64,000 nucleotides of DNA, taken from the NCBI GenBank assembly GCA_030447275.1, contig JAUJPF010000002.1:124001-188000 (forward strand), written 5' to 3'. The stretch is from Solirubrobacteraceae bacterium. Lineage in GTDB: Bacteria > Actinomycetota > Thermoleophilia > Solirubrobacterales > Solirubrobacteraceae. The notes under the pieces were generated by a model. That model searched no databases, was not told the origin of the DNA, and worked only from the letters and a program-made list of their open reading frames with translations. Positions 1 to 8,402 of the stretch are shown here, piece after piece. Position numbers and translations under genes: made by a program. Every line of letters starts with the position of its first letter. Position 1 is the stretch's first letter.

Positions 1-2
1 CT

Positions 3-764
3 CCCGACGCCGCGCTGCCGACCACGCCGAAGGGCCTGGCCAGCGCGCTGGTCGCCGCGCCGGCGGGGGTGGCGACCGAGGTCGACGCCTGGCGCAGCGA
101 CGGCGACCCGTCGAAGGGCGGCGCGCCCGACGCGCTCCAGCGCGAGGCGCTGTGGCAGCAGCGGCTCCACCGTCATCTTGCCCGCCGCCCCAAGACCGCG
201 CGGCGCACGCTGCGCCGGCTGCCGCCGGGGCTGCGCGTCAACGCCCGCCTGACCAACCGCGCGCTCGAGAGCCTGTTCGCACTGTCGGCCCAGACGCGGA
301 TCACCGGCCGCTCGAAGCTGCGCATCGGGCGCGCCCAGCCCGCGGACCGGCTCATGCGCCACTACCGCGCGGCCCAGCGGCGCTTCAGGGTCGGCTGGCA
401 CATCCTCGCCGCCGTCAACCTCGTGGAGACCGGCTTCAACCGGCTGCGCAACGACAGCGTCGCCGGCGCGCGCGGGCCGATGCAGTTCATCCCGAGCACG
501 TGGCGGGCCTACGGGATGGGCGGCGACGTCGACGACCCGCGCGACGCGATCATGGGCGCCGCCAACTACCTCCGCGCCTCCGGCGCGCCCGGCGACTACC
601 GCCGCGCGCTGTTCGCCTACAACCCGTCGTCGCTGTACGTGAGCGGCGTCCTCAACCACGCCCGCCGGATGGGGCGCGACCCGCGCGCGTTCTACGCGTA
701 CTACGCGTGGCAGATCTTCGTCCGCACGCCGCGCGGCGAGCGGCGGCTGACGGGGCCGCGATGA
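3..764 (+). CDS. Lytic transglycosylase-like protein (5' end outside window)
   Basis: The frame is open from the first bases of the window, so the N-terminus lies upstream; the first in-window start is a GTG at 69. The C-terminal half has the SLT/lytic-transglycosylase pattern: a catalytic-type Glu in NLVETGFN, then GARGPMQFIPSTW, then a DPRDAIMGAANYL stretch. This fold cleaves peptidoglycan glycan strands outside the membrane, probably during wall remodelling. The visible N-terminal part is a basic linker. The stop overlaps the ATG of the following lipoprotein gene (ATGA), so the two are probably translated together. The family is secure; the substrate and full length are not. Confidence 0.8.
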   Translation, partial: PDAALPTTPKGLASALVAAPAGVATEVDAWRSDGDPSKGGAPDALQREALWQQRLHRHLARRPKTARRTLRRLPPGLRVNARLTNRALESLFALSAQTRITGRSKLRIGRAQPADRLMRHYRAAQRRFRVGWHILAAVNLVETGFNRLRNDSVAGARGPMQFIPSTWRAYGMGGDVDDPRDAIMGAANYLRASGAPGDYRRALFAYNPSSLYVSGVLNHARRMGRDPRAFYAYYAWQIFVRTPRGERRLTGPR

Positions 765-1387
765 GACGCGCGATCGCCGCCCTCTCCGCGGCCGCGCTGC
801 TGGCCGGGTGCGGCGGCGAGGACGCGGAGAAGCCCGCGGCGCCGCGCACGCAGGCCTCCGAGCAGCAGCCCGCCGCCGACCCGGCTCGCCTCGCCGCCGA
901 GTGGTGGCAGTGGGCGGGCAAGCGGCGCGAGGGCCGCGACCCGGTGACCGACCGGACCGGGCGCCGCTGCGCGCAGGACCAGCCCGACGACGTCTTCTTC
1001 CTCGCCGGGACGTTCGGCGGCGCGGCCCGGCGCACGTGCACGGTCCCCGCGGGGCGCGCGATCTTCGTGCCGGTGCTCAACCAGGTCTGCCCCGTCGAGG
1101 GCGACCCGGATCGCGCGGCCGACGCGTGCCGCGCGAGCTTCGAGGGCGCCACGGCCAAGCTCGTCGTCGACGACCGCGACGTCGAGGCCGAGCTCGTCGT
1201 CTCGCCGCCGTTCGAGCACGATCCGCACCCGCAGTCCGCCGCCGGCACCGCGGGCGAGAGCGTCGCGGCCGGTCTGCACGTCCTGCTCGACCCGCTGCCG
1301 GAGGGCGAGCACGAGATCCGCTTCGCCGGCAAGCGCGACGACTTCTCGCTGAGCGTCCGCTACGACCTGACGGTCGAGGGCGGCTAG
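761..1387 (+). CDS. Predicted secreted lipoprotein, function unknown
   Basis: The product is 208 residues. It opens with a short basic and hydrophobic signal ending in a lipobox (LLAGC, Cys17), so it should be lipidated and anchored on the outer face of the membrane. The mature part is acidic and contains several Cys residues, which may form disulfides. I recognise no catalytic motif. The ATG overlaps the transglycosylase stop by four bases, suggesting a link to wall metabolism. Its TAG stop sits inside a CTAG that also supplies the stop of the convergent mreB-like gene. Confidence 0.75.
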   Translation: MRRAIAALSAAALLAGCGGEDAEKPAAPRTQASEQQPAADPARLAAEWWQWAGKRREGRDPVTDRTGRRCAQDQPDDVFFLAGTFGGAARRTCTVPAGRAIFVPVLNQVCPVEGDPDRAADACRASFEGATAKLVVDDRDVEAELVVSPPFEHDPHPQSAAGTAGESVAAGLHVLLDPLPEGEHEIRFAGKRDDFSLSVRYDLTVEGG

Positions 1388-2445
1388 CCGACCGCGGCGG
1401 TGCGGCGGCGGGTGCTGCTGCGCGTCGCCATGCGGTCCGACGCGACCATCGCGTCGAACTCCTCGAGCGCCATCCCCGAGCCGACCGCGACGCACGTCAG
1501 CGGCGACTCGGTCAGGCGGGTCGGCATCCCGGTCTCCTCGCCGATGCGCTCGGCGAAGCCCTGGAGCAGGACGCCGCCGCCGGCGAGCACGATCCCCTCC
1601 GACGAGATGTCGGCGGCGAGCTCGGGCGGCGTGCGCTCGAGCGTCTCCTTGACCGCATCGATGATCGCCTGCACCGACTCGGCGAGCGCGTCGCGCACCT
1701 CGACGCTCGACAGGCGCACGCTGCGCGGCAGGCCGGTGGCGAGGTGGCGGCCGCGGATCTCGATCTCGATCTCCGACTCGAGCGGCCACGCCGACCCCAG
1801 CTCGACCTTGATGTCCTCCGCGGTCTGCTGGCCGATCGCCAGCCCGTGGACGCGGCGGATGTAGGCGCTGACCGCCTCGTCGAGCTCGTAGCCCCCGGTC
1901 CGGACCGACTCCGAGACGACGATGCCGCCGAGCGAGATGACCGCGACCTCGGTCGTGCCGCCGCCGACGTCGACGACCATGTGCCCGCGCGGCTCCTCGA
2001 TCGGCAGGCCGGCGCCGATCGCCGCGGCGAGCGGCTCCTCGATGAGCTGGACCTGCCGCGCGCCCGCGCCGAGCGACGCGTCGATGACCGCGCGCTTCTC
2101 GACCTCGGTGACGCCCGACGGCACGCACATGACGAGCCGCGGCCGCGCCATCCGCGGCTGGTCGACGCGGCGCATGAAGTAGCGCAGCATCTTCTCGGTC
2201 ACCTCGAAGTCGGCGATGACCCCGTGGCGCAGCGGCCGGATCGCGGAGATGTTGGCCGGCGTGCGGCCGATCATCCGCTTCGCCTCCGAGCCGACGGCGT
2301 GGACCGCGCCGGTGTTGGCGTCCATCGCGACTACCGACGGCTCGGACACCACGATCCCGCGCCCGCGGACGTAGACGAGCGTGTTCGCGGTGCCGAGATC
2401 GATCGCGACGTCGCGCGACCCGAAGCTGGTGAAGCGCCTGAGCAA
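1384..2445 (-). CDS. mreB: MreB/Mbl-family actin-like cell-shape protein
   Basis: The 353-residue product matches MreB in length and in its nucleotide-binding motifs: VAIDLGTANTLVYV near the start, MVVDVGGGTTEVAVI in the middle and a GIVLAGGGVLLQG segment near the C-terminus. MreB polymers guide peptidoglycan synthesis along the cytoplasmic face of the membrane. The start is a TTG with a GAGGA ribosome site 9 bases upstream (2455-2459), one of the few clear Shine-Dalgarno starts here. It lies last in a run of minus-strand genes after the MoxR/DUF58/VWA cluster. No mreC or mreD is next to it, so this may be a stand-alone paralogue. Confidence 0.9.
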   Translation of the reverse strand: MLRRFTSFGSRDVAIDLGTANTLVYVRGRGIVVSEPSVVAMDANTGAVHAVGSEAKRMIGRTPANISAIRPLRHGVIADFEVTEKMLRYFMRRVDQPRMARPRLVMCVPSGVTEVEKRAVIDASLGAGARQVQLIEEPLAAAIGAGLPIEEPRGHMVVDVGGGTTEVAVISLGGIVVSESVRTGGYELDEAVSAYIRRVHGLAIGQQTAEDIKVELGSAWPLESEIEIEIRGRHLATGLPRSVRLSSVEVRDALAESVQAIIDAVKETLERTPPELAADISSEGIVLAGGGVLLQGFAERIGEETGMPTRLTESPLTCVAVGSGMALEEFDAMVASDRMATRSSTRRRTAAVG

Positions 2446-2490
2446 GACCGTCGATCCTCGCAGAATGCGGCGAGAATGCGTAATCCGGCG

Positions 2491-3435
2491 CTACGGGAGT
2501 CGAGAACGCCAGCGCACGCCGAGCCCGGCTGCGCCCGCGAGCAGCAGCAGGCCGCCGAGCGCGAACGACGCGCTGACCTCGCGCTTGACGTCGCGGGTGC
2601 CGATGCGCGAGCCGAGCGACTCGTAGACGCGCTCGAGCGCGTCGCCCTCGTCGATCTCGTACGCCTGCCCCCCGCTGACCTCGGCGATCCGGCGCATGGT
2701 CTCCGGGTCGGGCGGGACGGGCAGCGGCTGACCGTAGGGGCCGCCCGGGACGACGCCGTCCTCCGTCCCGAGCGCGACGGTGAAGATCGGCACGCGCATC
2801 CGCTTGGCCCGCCGCGCGATCTCGACCGGGTCGCGCCCGTCGGTCGACTTGCCGTCGCTCAGCAGCACGATCGCCGCCGGCGCGCGGCCGCGCTGGCCGC
2901 GCTCGGTCAGCGAGTTGAGCGCGGCGTCGATCGCCTCGCCGGTCGCGGTGCCGCCGTCAGCGACCAGGTTGTCGAGCGCGGTCCGCACCGCCTCGTGCTC
3001 GGTCGTCGGGCGCTGCACGATCGTCGGCGCCTGCGAGTAGCCGACGAAGCCGATCCGCAGGCGGTCGGGAACGCGGTCGAGGAAGCTGCGCCCCGCCGCC
3101 TTCGCGGCGGAGATCCGCGACGGCTCGACGTCGACCGCCTGCATCGAGCGCGAGCCGTCCATGATCATGATCACGGTCGCGCGCTCGACGGGGACGGCGA
3201 CGGTCGACTGCGGCCGCGCCAGCGCCCCGACCAGGGCGACGACGGCCAGCGCCAGAAGCGCCGCTGGGATCCGTCGCCGCCAGGCCGAGGGGCGTGGCGC
3301 GACCGCGGCGACCGTGGCCACGGCGGGAAAGCGCACGGCCCAGCGGCGACGCCGCCGGCGCGCGAGCGCGTAGAGGAGGAAGCCGAGCGGGACGAGTGCG
3401 AGCGCGGCGAACCACCCGGGCGAGGAGAAGCTCAC
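2491..3435 (-). CDS. BatA-like membrane-anchored von Willebrand A protein
   Basis: The product is 314 residues. Two hydrophobic segments sit in the first 80 residues, followed by a VWA domain with a DxSxS metal site (DGSRS), and a hydrophobic segment sits near the C-terminus. The layout is that of BatA proteins, which work with MoxR ATPases. The GTG start overlaps the DUF58 stop (GTGA), which fixes the start and implies translational coupling. Order in the transcript is MoxR, DUF58, this gene, then mreB. The target of this chaperone-like system is not shown by the sequence. A paralogue of identical length lies at 7458-8402. Confidence 0.85.
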   Translation of the reverse strand: MSFSSPGWFAALALVPLGFLLYALARRRRRRWAVRFPAVATVAAVAPRPSAWRRRIPAALLALAVVALVGALARPQSTVAVPVERATVIMIMDGSRSMQAVDVEPSRISAAKAAGRSFLDRVPDRLRIGFVGYSQAPTIVQRPTTEHEAVRTALDNLVADGGTATGEAIDAALNSLTERGQRGRAPAAIVLLSDGKSTDGRDPVEIARRAKRMRVPIFTVALGTEDGVVPGGPYGQPLPVPPDPETMRRIAEVSGGQAYEIDEGDALERVYESLGSRIGTRDVKREVSASFALGGLLLLAGAAGLGVRWRSRLP

Positions 3436-4343
3436 CGCAGCTCCTCGGCGAGCGCGCGCATCCACTCGCCGCGCGTCGACAGCTCGACGTGCCGCGCGCC
3501 CGCGCGGCGCAGGTCGGAGCGCAGCTCGTCGCGCCGCGCGCGCTCGGCGGCGGCGAAGCGCTCGCGCAGCCGGGCTGAAGAGGTGTCGACCTCGGCGAGC
3601 TCGCCGCTCTCGGGGTCGCGCATGACGACGACGCCTGCGTCGGGGAGCTGGACCTCGCTCGGGTCGACGACCGAGATCGCGATCACCGCATGGCGCGCGG
3701 CCACCGCGCGCACGCCGCGCTGCCAGTCCTCCGCGCCGCGGAAGTCCGACACGACGACGACGAGCCCGTGCTGCGTCGCCGTGCGGCGTACGCGCCACAG
3801 CGACTTGGCCAGCGCCGCCGGGTCGACGGGGCCGTCGGGCGCGACGCCCTCCTCGAGCACGCGGCCGATGCGGGCGAGCGTCCGCCGCCCGCCGCGCGGC
3901 GGCAGCACGCGGTCGCGCGGCGCGCCGGAGGTCAGCACCGCCAGCCGCCCGCCGCGCCGCAGCGCGAGCTGGGAGATGACGCGCACCGCGCCCTCGGCGA
4001 CGTCGCTCTTCAGCCGGTCGGCGGTGCCGAACGCCATCGACGGCGACACGTCGAGCACGACCCACGTCGTGAGCGCGCGCTCGGGGACGTGCAGCCGCAC
4101 GTGGGGCACGCCGGTCCGCGCGCTCGCCGACGGGTCGAGGTGGCGGACGTCGTCGCCGATCTCGTACGGGCGCAGCTGCGCGAGCTCGGTCCCCGACCCG
4201 AGGCCGGGCGCGCGGTGCTCGCCCGGCAGCGGGCCGCCGGCGCGCCGCGCCAGCGCGAGGTCGAGGAGCTGGAGGGCGCCCCCCGGGAGCGGGCCCGGCC
4301 CCTGGCGGCCGGGCGGCGGAGCCAGGCCGCTGCGCGGCATCAC
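3432..4343 (-). CDS. DUF58 domain protein
   Basis: The product is 303 residues. It carries the DUF58 hallmark LRPYEIGDDVRHLDPSASAR followed by a VWA-like fold with an intact metal site (LDVSPSM). DUF58 proteins are almost always encoded between a MoxR ATPase and VWA membrane proteins, as here, and are thought to be adaptors. The start is GTG 4343, with ATG 4340 directly after it; either is possible. The 3' end overlaps the BatA-like gene by four bases. No transmembrane helix is evident, so it should be cytoplasmic. Confidence 0.85.
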   Translation of the reverse strand: MMPRSGLAPPPGRQGPGPLPGGALQLLDLALARRAGGPLPGEHRAPGLGSGTELAQLRPYEIGDDVRHLDPSASARTGVPHVRLHVPERALTTWVVLDVSPSMAFGTADRLKSDVAEGAVRVISQLALRRGGRLAVLTSGAPRDRVLPPRGGRRTLARIGRVLEEGVAPDGPVDPAALAKSLWRVRRTATQHGLVVVVSDFRGAEDWQRGVRAVAARHAVIAISVVDPSEVQLPDAGVVVMRDPESGELAEVDTSSARLRERFAAAERARRDELRSDLRRAGARHVELSTRGEWMRALAEELR

Positions 4344-4385
4344 GTCACAGCCGCTTCGCGGCGATGGGATCTTCCCCGGCGCGAT

Positions 4386-5417
4386 TCACGCCGTGGGCCC
4401 TCGCTCCGGCCGCTCGGGCCCGCCGGCGACGGACTCGGGCGTCACGACGCTCATCACCCGCTCGAGGATCTCGTCGGGGCTGATGCCGTCGGCGAGCGCC
4501 TCGTAGGAGAGGACCATCCGGTGGCGCAGCACGTCGGGGGCCAGGTCGCGCACGTCGCGGGTCGTCACGTGCGTGCGACCGCGCAGGAGCGCGAGGGCCT
4601 GCGCCGCCTGCACGAGCCCGATGGGACCGCGCGGCGACGAGCCGTACTCGACCTGCCGGGCGACGTCGTCGAGCCCGTACTTCTCGGGGTTGCGCGTCGC
4701 GTCGGCGAGGCGGACGGCGTACGAGAGGACCTTGCGGTCGACGAAGATCGCCTGCACGTGCGCGCGGAACCGGACGAGCTCTGAGACCTCGAGCACCTTG
4801 CGGACCTCGGCCTGCGGCTGGATGACGCGGCCGACGATCGCCGCCTCCTCCCCCATCGACGGGTAGTCGACGAGCAGCTTGAACAGGAAGCGGTCGACCT
4901 GGGCCTCGGGCAGCGGGTACGTGCCCTCGGACTCGATCGGGTTCTGCGTCGCCAGCGTCAGGAAGGGCTGCGGCAGCGCGTAGGTGTGGCCGCCGAGCGT
5001 GACCTGGTGCTCCTGCATGACCTCGAGCAGCGCGGACTGCACCTTCGCCGGCGCGCGGTTGATCTCGTCGGCCAGCAGCAGGTTCCCGAAGACGGGCCCC
5101 AGCTGCACTTCGAACTCCCCGGTGTCGGGCCGCCAGATCCGCGTGCCGACGAGGTCGGCGGGGACGAGGTCGGGCGTGAACTGCACGCGCCGGTAGCTGC
5201 CGCCGAGCACGCCGGCGAGCGTCTTGACCGTCAGCGTCTTCGCGAGGCCGGGAACGCCCTCGAGGAGGACGTGCCCGTTGGCCAAGAGCGCGACGAGCAG
5301 GCGCTCGAGCATCGCGTCCTGGCCGACGATGACGCGCTTGGTCTCGTAGAGGACGGCCTCGAGCGCGCGGCGCGGCTCGGCATCGACGTCCGGATCGACG
5401 GGAGGGGACGTGGTCAC
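4386..5417 (-). CDS. MoxR-family AAA+ ATPase
   Basis: The product is 343 residues. The Walker A region reads GVPGLAKTL, Walker B is LLADEINRAP and the sensor region contains ATQNPIESEGTYPLPEAQ, all diagnostic of MoxR. MoxR ATPases act as chaperones in assembling VWA-containing or metal-containing complexes. The start is a GTG preceded by TAGGTT with a 7-base gap, indicating a leaderless mRNA. It heads the DUF58/VWA/mreB run, with 42 bases to the next gene. The divergent neighbour is the response regulator at 5505. Confidence 0.9.
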   Translation of the reverse strand: MTTSPPVDPDVDAEPRRALEAVLYETKRVIVGQDAMLERLLVALLANGHVLLEGVPGLAKTLTVKTLAGVLGGSYRRVQFTPDLVPADLVGTRIWRPDTGEFEVQLGPVFGNLLLADEINRAPAKVQSALLEVMQEHQVTLGGHTYALPQPFLTLATQNPIESEGTYPLPEAQVDRFLFKLLVDYPSMGEEAAIVGRVIQPQAEVRKVLEVSELVRFRAHVQAIFVDRKVLSYAVRLADATRNPEKYGLDDVARQVEYGSSPRGPIGLVQAAQALALLRGRTHVTTRDVRDLAPDVLRHRMVLSYEALADGISPDEILERVMSVVTPESVAGGPERPERGPTA

Positions 5418-5424
5418 GGAAGGC

Positions 5425-5430
5425 AACCTA
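5425..5430 (-). promoter_or_regulatory. Leaderless -10 box (TAGGTT) of the MoxR gene
   Basis: TAGGTT lies 7 bases before the GTG at 5417. With this spacing transcription would begin at or next to the start codon. No Shine-Dalgarno sequence is visible. Confidence 0.6.
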
Positions 5431-5489
5431 TGCCCCCGCCCGTCAGGACCGCATAAACCCCCGATGGGCCCTGGGTCTCCGCATCCAAC

Positions 5490-5495
5490 TACCGT
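5490..5495 (+). promoter_or_regulatory. Leaderless -10 box (TACCGT) of the two-component operon
   Basis: TACCGT lies 9 bases before the GTG at 5505, the pattern seen before many genes in this window. Confidence 0.55.
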
Positions 5496-5504
5496 GTCCT
5501 GACC

Positions 5505-6158
5505 GTGCGCGTGCTGCTTGCCGAAGACGAATCGAGGGTCGCCGACGCCGTCGCCCGCGGACTGCGGCGCGAGGGCATGGCGGTCGACGTCGCGCCCGAC
5601 GGCGGGCAGGCGCTCTACAAGGCGCGCGTGACCGCGTACGACGTCGTCGTCCTCGACCGCGACCTTCCCGAGGTCCACGGAGACGACGTCTGCCGGACGC
5701 TCAACCGCGAGCAGCCCGACACCAAGGTGCTCATGCTGACCGCGGCGCGAACGCCGGAGGACGTCGTCGGCGGGCTGTCGCTCGGCGCCGACGACTACCT
5801 GGCCAAGCCGTTTCACTTCCCCGAGCTCGTCGCGCGGATCCGCGCGCTCGCGCGGCGCAACGGCAACGCGCGGCCCGCCGTGCTCAGCCGGGGCGACGTC
5901 GAGCTCGATCCCGCGCAGCGCACCGCGACGCGCGACGGCCGCGACCTGCGCCTGTCGCCGAAGGAGCTCGGTGTGCTCGAGGCGCTGATGGAGGCCGACG
6001 GCGCCGCGGTCAGCGCCGAGGAGCTGCTCGAGCGCGTGTGGGACGAGAACGCCGACCCGTTCACCAACACCGTCCGGATGACGGTGATGACGCTGCGGCG
6101 CAAGCTCGGCGAGCCGGCGTTCGTGGCGACGGTGCCGGGCGCCGGCTACCGCGTGTGA
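5505..6158 (+). CDS. OmpR/PhoB-family response regulator
   Basis: The 217-residue product has a receiver domain (residues 1-115) with the acidic pair at Glu7-Asp8, phosphoacceptor Asp51 (VVLDRDLP) and Lys in ADDYLAKPFHF. A winged-helix DNA-binding domain follows, ending in GAGYRV. It should bind DNA when phosphorylated by the kinase encoded directly downstream. The GTG start is supported by the -10 box at 5490. Its stop overlaps the kinase start (GTGA). The signal and target genes are unknown; the cluster lies between two MoxR/VWA-type groups. Confidence 0.92.
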   Translation: MRVLLAEDESRVADAVARGLRREGMAVDVAPDGGQALYKARVTAYDVVVLDRDLPEVHGDDVCRTLNREQPDTKVLMLTAARTPEDVVGGLSLGADDYLAKPFHFPELVARIRALARRNGNARPAVLSRGDVELDPAQRTATRDGRDLRLSPKELGVLEALMEADGAAVSAEELLERVWDENADPFTNTVRMTVMTLRRKLGEPAFVATVPGAGYRV

Positions 6159-7207
6159 CCCGCTTCACGATCCGCGCGCGGCTGACCGCGCTCTACGCGG
6201 CGCTCCTCGCCGGGTCGACCGCGGCGCTGCTGGCGCTGAGCTGGTGGCTGATGGACCGCCACCTGCACCGCACGCTGCCGGAGCGCCTCGCCGAGGAGTC
6301 GGCGGAGACGCTCGCGGTGCAGTACCTGCTCGCGTTCGCCGGGACGGTCGCCGTCGCGGTCGCGCTGGGCTGGCTCATCGCCGGGCGCGTGCTGGCGCCG
6401 ATCAAGCGCATGACCGAGGTGGCCCACTCCGTCACCGACGAGCGGCTCGAGGAGCGCGTGTCGCAGGACGGGCCGCACGACGAGCTGCGCGAGCTGGGCG
6501 AGACGCTCGACGCGATGCTCGACCGCCTGCGCGCGTCGCTGGAGGCGCAGCGGCGGTTCGTCGCCAACGCGAGCCACGAGCTGCGCAGCCCGCTCACCGT
6601 GATCCGCACCGAGACCGAGCTGACGCTCGCCGACCCCGACGCCTCGCCCGACGAGTTCCGCGAGATGGCGCGGATCGTGCTCGAGGCCACCGACCGCACC
6701 GAGGCGCTGCTCGACGGGCTGATGGTGCTCGCGCGGTCGCAGCGCGGGCTGCTGCGCTCCGAGCCCGTCGACCTCTGCCTCGGCGCGCGGCGCGCCGCCG
6801 CGGGCGGGATGGGCGCCGCGCGCGCGGCCGGCGTGCGGATCGAGGTCGAGGCCGACGGAACGGCGTCGGTGGCCGGCGACGAGCCGCTGCTCGAGCGCCT
6901 CGTGGCCAACCTCGTCGACAACGGCGTCAGCTACAACGAGCCCGGCGGCTGGGTCGTCGTGCGCGCGGGCGGGCACGACGGCGTCGCCGCGGTCGAGGTG
7001 GAGAACTCGGGGCCGCGCGTGCCGGAGGAGTCGGTCGAGCGGCTGACGCAGCCGTTCGAGCGCCTCGGCCGGGCGCGCGACACGCGCGGCAGCGGGCTGG
7101 GCCTGTCGATCGTCCGCGCGGTGGCCGAGGCGCACGGCGGGCGGCTCGCGATCGCTGCGCGCGACGGCGGCGGGCTGTGCGTCCGCGTCACGTTCACGCG
7201 CTCTTAA
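6155..7207 (+). CDS. Membrane sensor histidine kinase
   Basis: The product is 350 residues. Transmembrane segments lie at about 10-33 and 57-79 with a very short extracytoplasmic loop. A HAMP domain follows, then the phosphoacceptor His141 in NASHELRSPLTVI and an ATPase domain with NLVDNGVSYN and GSGLGLSIVRA. The short loop suggests it senses the membrane or a partner protein rather than a soluble ligand. The start is a GTG overlapping the regulator stop by four bases. It is the cognate kinase of the 5505 regulator. Confidence 0.9.
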   Translation: MTRFTIRARLTALYAALLAGSTAALLALSWWLMDRHLHRTLPERLAEESAETLAVQYLLAFAGTVAVAVALGWLIAGRVLAPIKRMTEVAHSVTDERLEERVSQDGPHDELRELGETLDAMLDRLRASLEAQRRFVANASHELRSPLTVIRTETELTLADPDASPDEFREMARIVLEATDRTEALLDGLMVLARSQRGLLRSEPVDLCLGARRAAAGGMGAARAAGVRIEVEADGTASVAGDEPLLERLVANLVDNGVSYNEPGGWVVVRAGGHDGVAAVEVENSGPRVPEESVERLTQPFERLGRARDTRGSGLGLSIVRAVAEAHGGRLAIAARDGGGLCVRVTFTRS

Positions 7208-7241
7208 TGACTTCTTCAGCCTGCGTGCTTGACTCAGTCGC

Positions 7242-7451
7242 ATGACCACTCGGGTTCGTCGCGTCGGCTTCGGCGCCGCGCTGGCCACCGGCCTCTCCAT
7301 GATCGCCGTGTCGGTCGGCGGCATCGCGTCGCTCGACGCCGACCTGCAAGCCGCCGCCGAGCAGCGGCCGGGCGGCGACCGCATGAAGATCGTCGACGTC
7401 CGCGACTGCCCGCGCGAGCGCGAGCGCCGCGCCAGCGACCGCGAGATCTAG
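7242..7451 (+). CDS. Small exported protein of unknown function
   Basis: The product is 69 residues, with a basic start, a hydrophobic segment at about 9-30 and a charged tail with a single Cys. It looks like a small secreted or membrane-tethered protein. TTGACT sits 7 bases before the ATG, a near match to the leaderless box used elsewhere, and the gene follows the kinase by 34 bases. I do not recognise the family. It is convergent with the VWA gene at 7458. Confidence 0.55.
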   Translation: MTTRVRRVGFGAALATGLSMIAVSVGGIASLDADLQAAAEQRPGGDRMKIVDVRDCPRERERRASDREI

Positions 7452-7457
7452 CCGCTA

Positions 7458-8402
7458 CTAGGGCAGCCGGCCGAACCAGGCCAGCGACATCGCGCCGCCG
7501 GTCAGGACGAGCAGGAGCGCGCCGCCCGCGAACGCCGTCGTGACCTCGCGCTTCTCGCGCTTGGTCGCCACCTGCGAGCCGAGGCGCTCGTAGACCTCTT
7601 GGAGGCGGTCCGCGTCGTCGACGGCGAATGTGCGGCCGCCGGACGCCGCCGCGATCCGCTCGAGCGTCTCCGGGTCGGGCGGGACGCGCTCGACGCGCTC
7701 TCTGCCATCGGGCAGCTTGACGCGGATCGTTCCCTCCTCCGTCCCGAGCGCGACCGCGTAGATCGGCACCTTCAGCGTGCGCGCCTCGCGCGCCGCCTCG
7801 ACCGGGTCGCGGCCCTTGACCGACTTGCCGTCAGAGAGCAGGACGATCGCCGCGGGCGGCGGCCGGCGGGCGTCGGCGTCGGGGCGCAGCACGCGCAGCG
7901 CGGCGGTGAGCGCGTCGCCGGTCGCCGTGCCGCCCGCCGGCCTCACGGCGGCGACGGCGTCGCGCACGAGGTCGTGGTCGGCGGTCGGCAGCTGCGCGAC
8001 CTCGGCGCCGTGGTTGAACGTGACGAGTCCGACGCGGACCCGGTCGGGCACCGCGGAGAGGAACTCCTCGGCCGCGCTCCGCGCGGCGATGAGCCGGTTG
8101 GGCTCGACGTCCTCGGCCTGCATCGAGCCGGAGCGGTCGGTGACGAGCAGCACCGCGGCGCGATCGACCGGCACGCTGACCGCGCGCTGGGGCTTGGCGA
8201 CGGCGAGGATCAGCGCGGAGAGCCCGAGCGCGTAGAGCGCCATCGGCCAGTGCCGGCGCCAGCCCGGGCGCTGCGGCGCGACCGACGGCACGAGCGCGGG
8301 CGAGGCGAACGCGTCGCGGGAGCGCTGGTTGCGGACGTACCACCAGATCGCGAGCGGGATCGCCAGCAGCCCGAGGAGCAGGAGTGGGCGCTCGAAGCTC
8401 AC
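7458..8402 (-). CDS. BatA-like von Willebrand A membrane protein (second copy)
   Basis: The product is 314 residues, the same length and architecture as the VWA protein at 2491-3435: two N-terminal hydrophobic segments, a VWA domain with an intact metal site (DRSGSM), a VPPDPETLERIA segment and a C-terminal hydrophobic stretch. The start is GTG 8402, overlapping the stop of the HtrA-like protease gene (GTGA). Unlike the first copy it has no MoxR or DUF58 partner beside it. The coupling to a protease suggests an envelope-stress or assembly role; that is inference. Confidence 0.85.
   Translation of the reverse strand: MSFERPLLLLGLLAIPLAIWWYVRNQRSRDAFASPALVPSVAPQRPGWRRHWPMALYALGLSALILAVAKPQRAVSVPVDRAAVLLVTDRSGSMQAEDVEPNRLIAARSAAEEFLSAVPDRVRVGLVTFNHGAEVAQLPTADHDLVRDAVAAVRPAGGTATGDALTAALRVLRPDADARRPPPAAIVLLSDGKSVKGRDPVEAAREARTLKVPIYAVALGTEEGTIRVKLPDGRERVERVPPDPETLERIAAASGGRTFAVDDADRLQEVYERLGSQVATKREKREVTTAFAGGALLLVLTGGAMSLAWFGRLP

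Noticed and set aside
808..4506. Plus-strand frame of 1232 codons across the mreB, VWA and DUF58 genes
   Set aside because: Composition is Arg/Asp/Ala-rich noise and it is antisense to three recognised genes.
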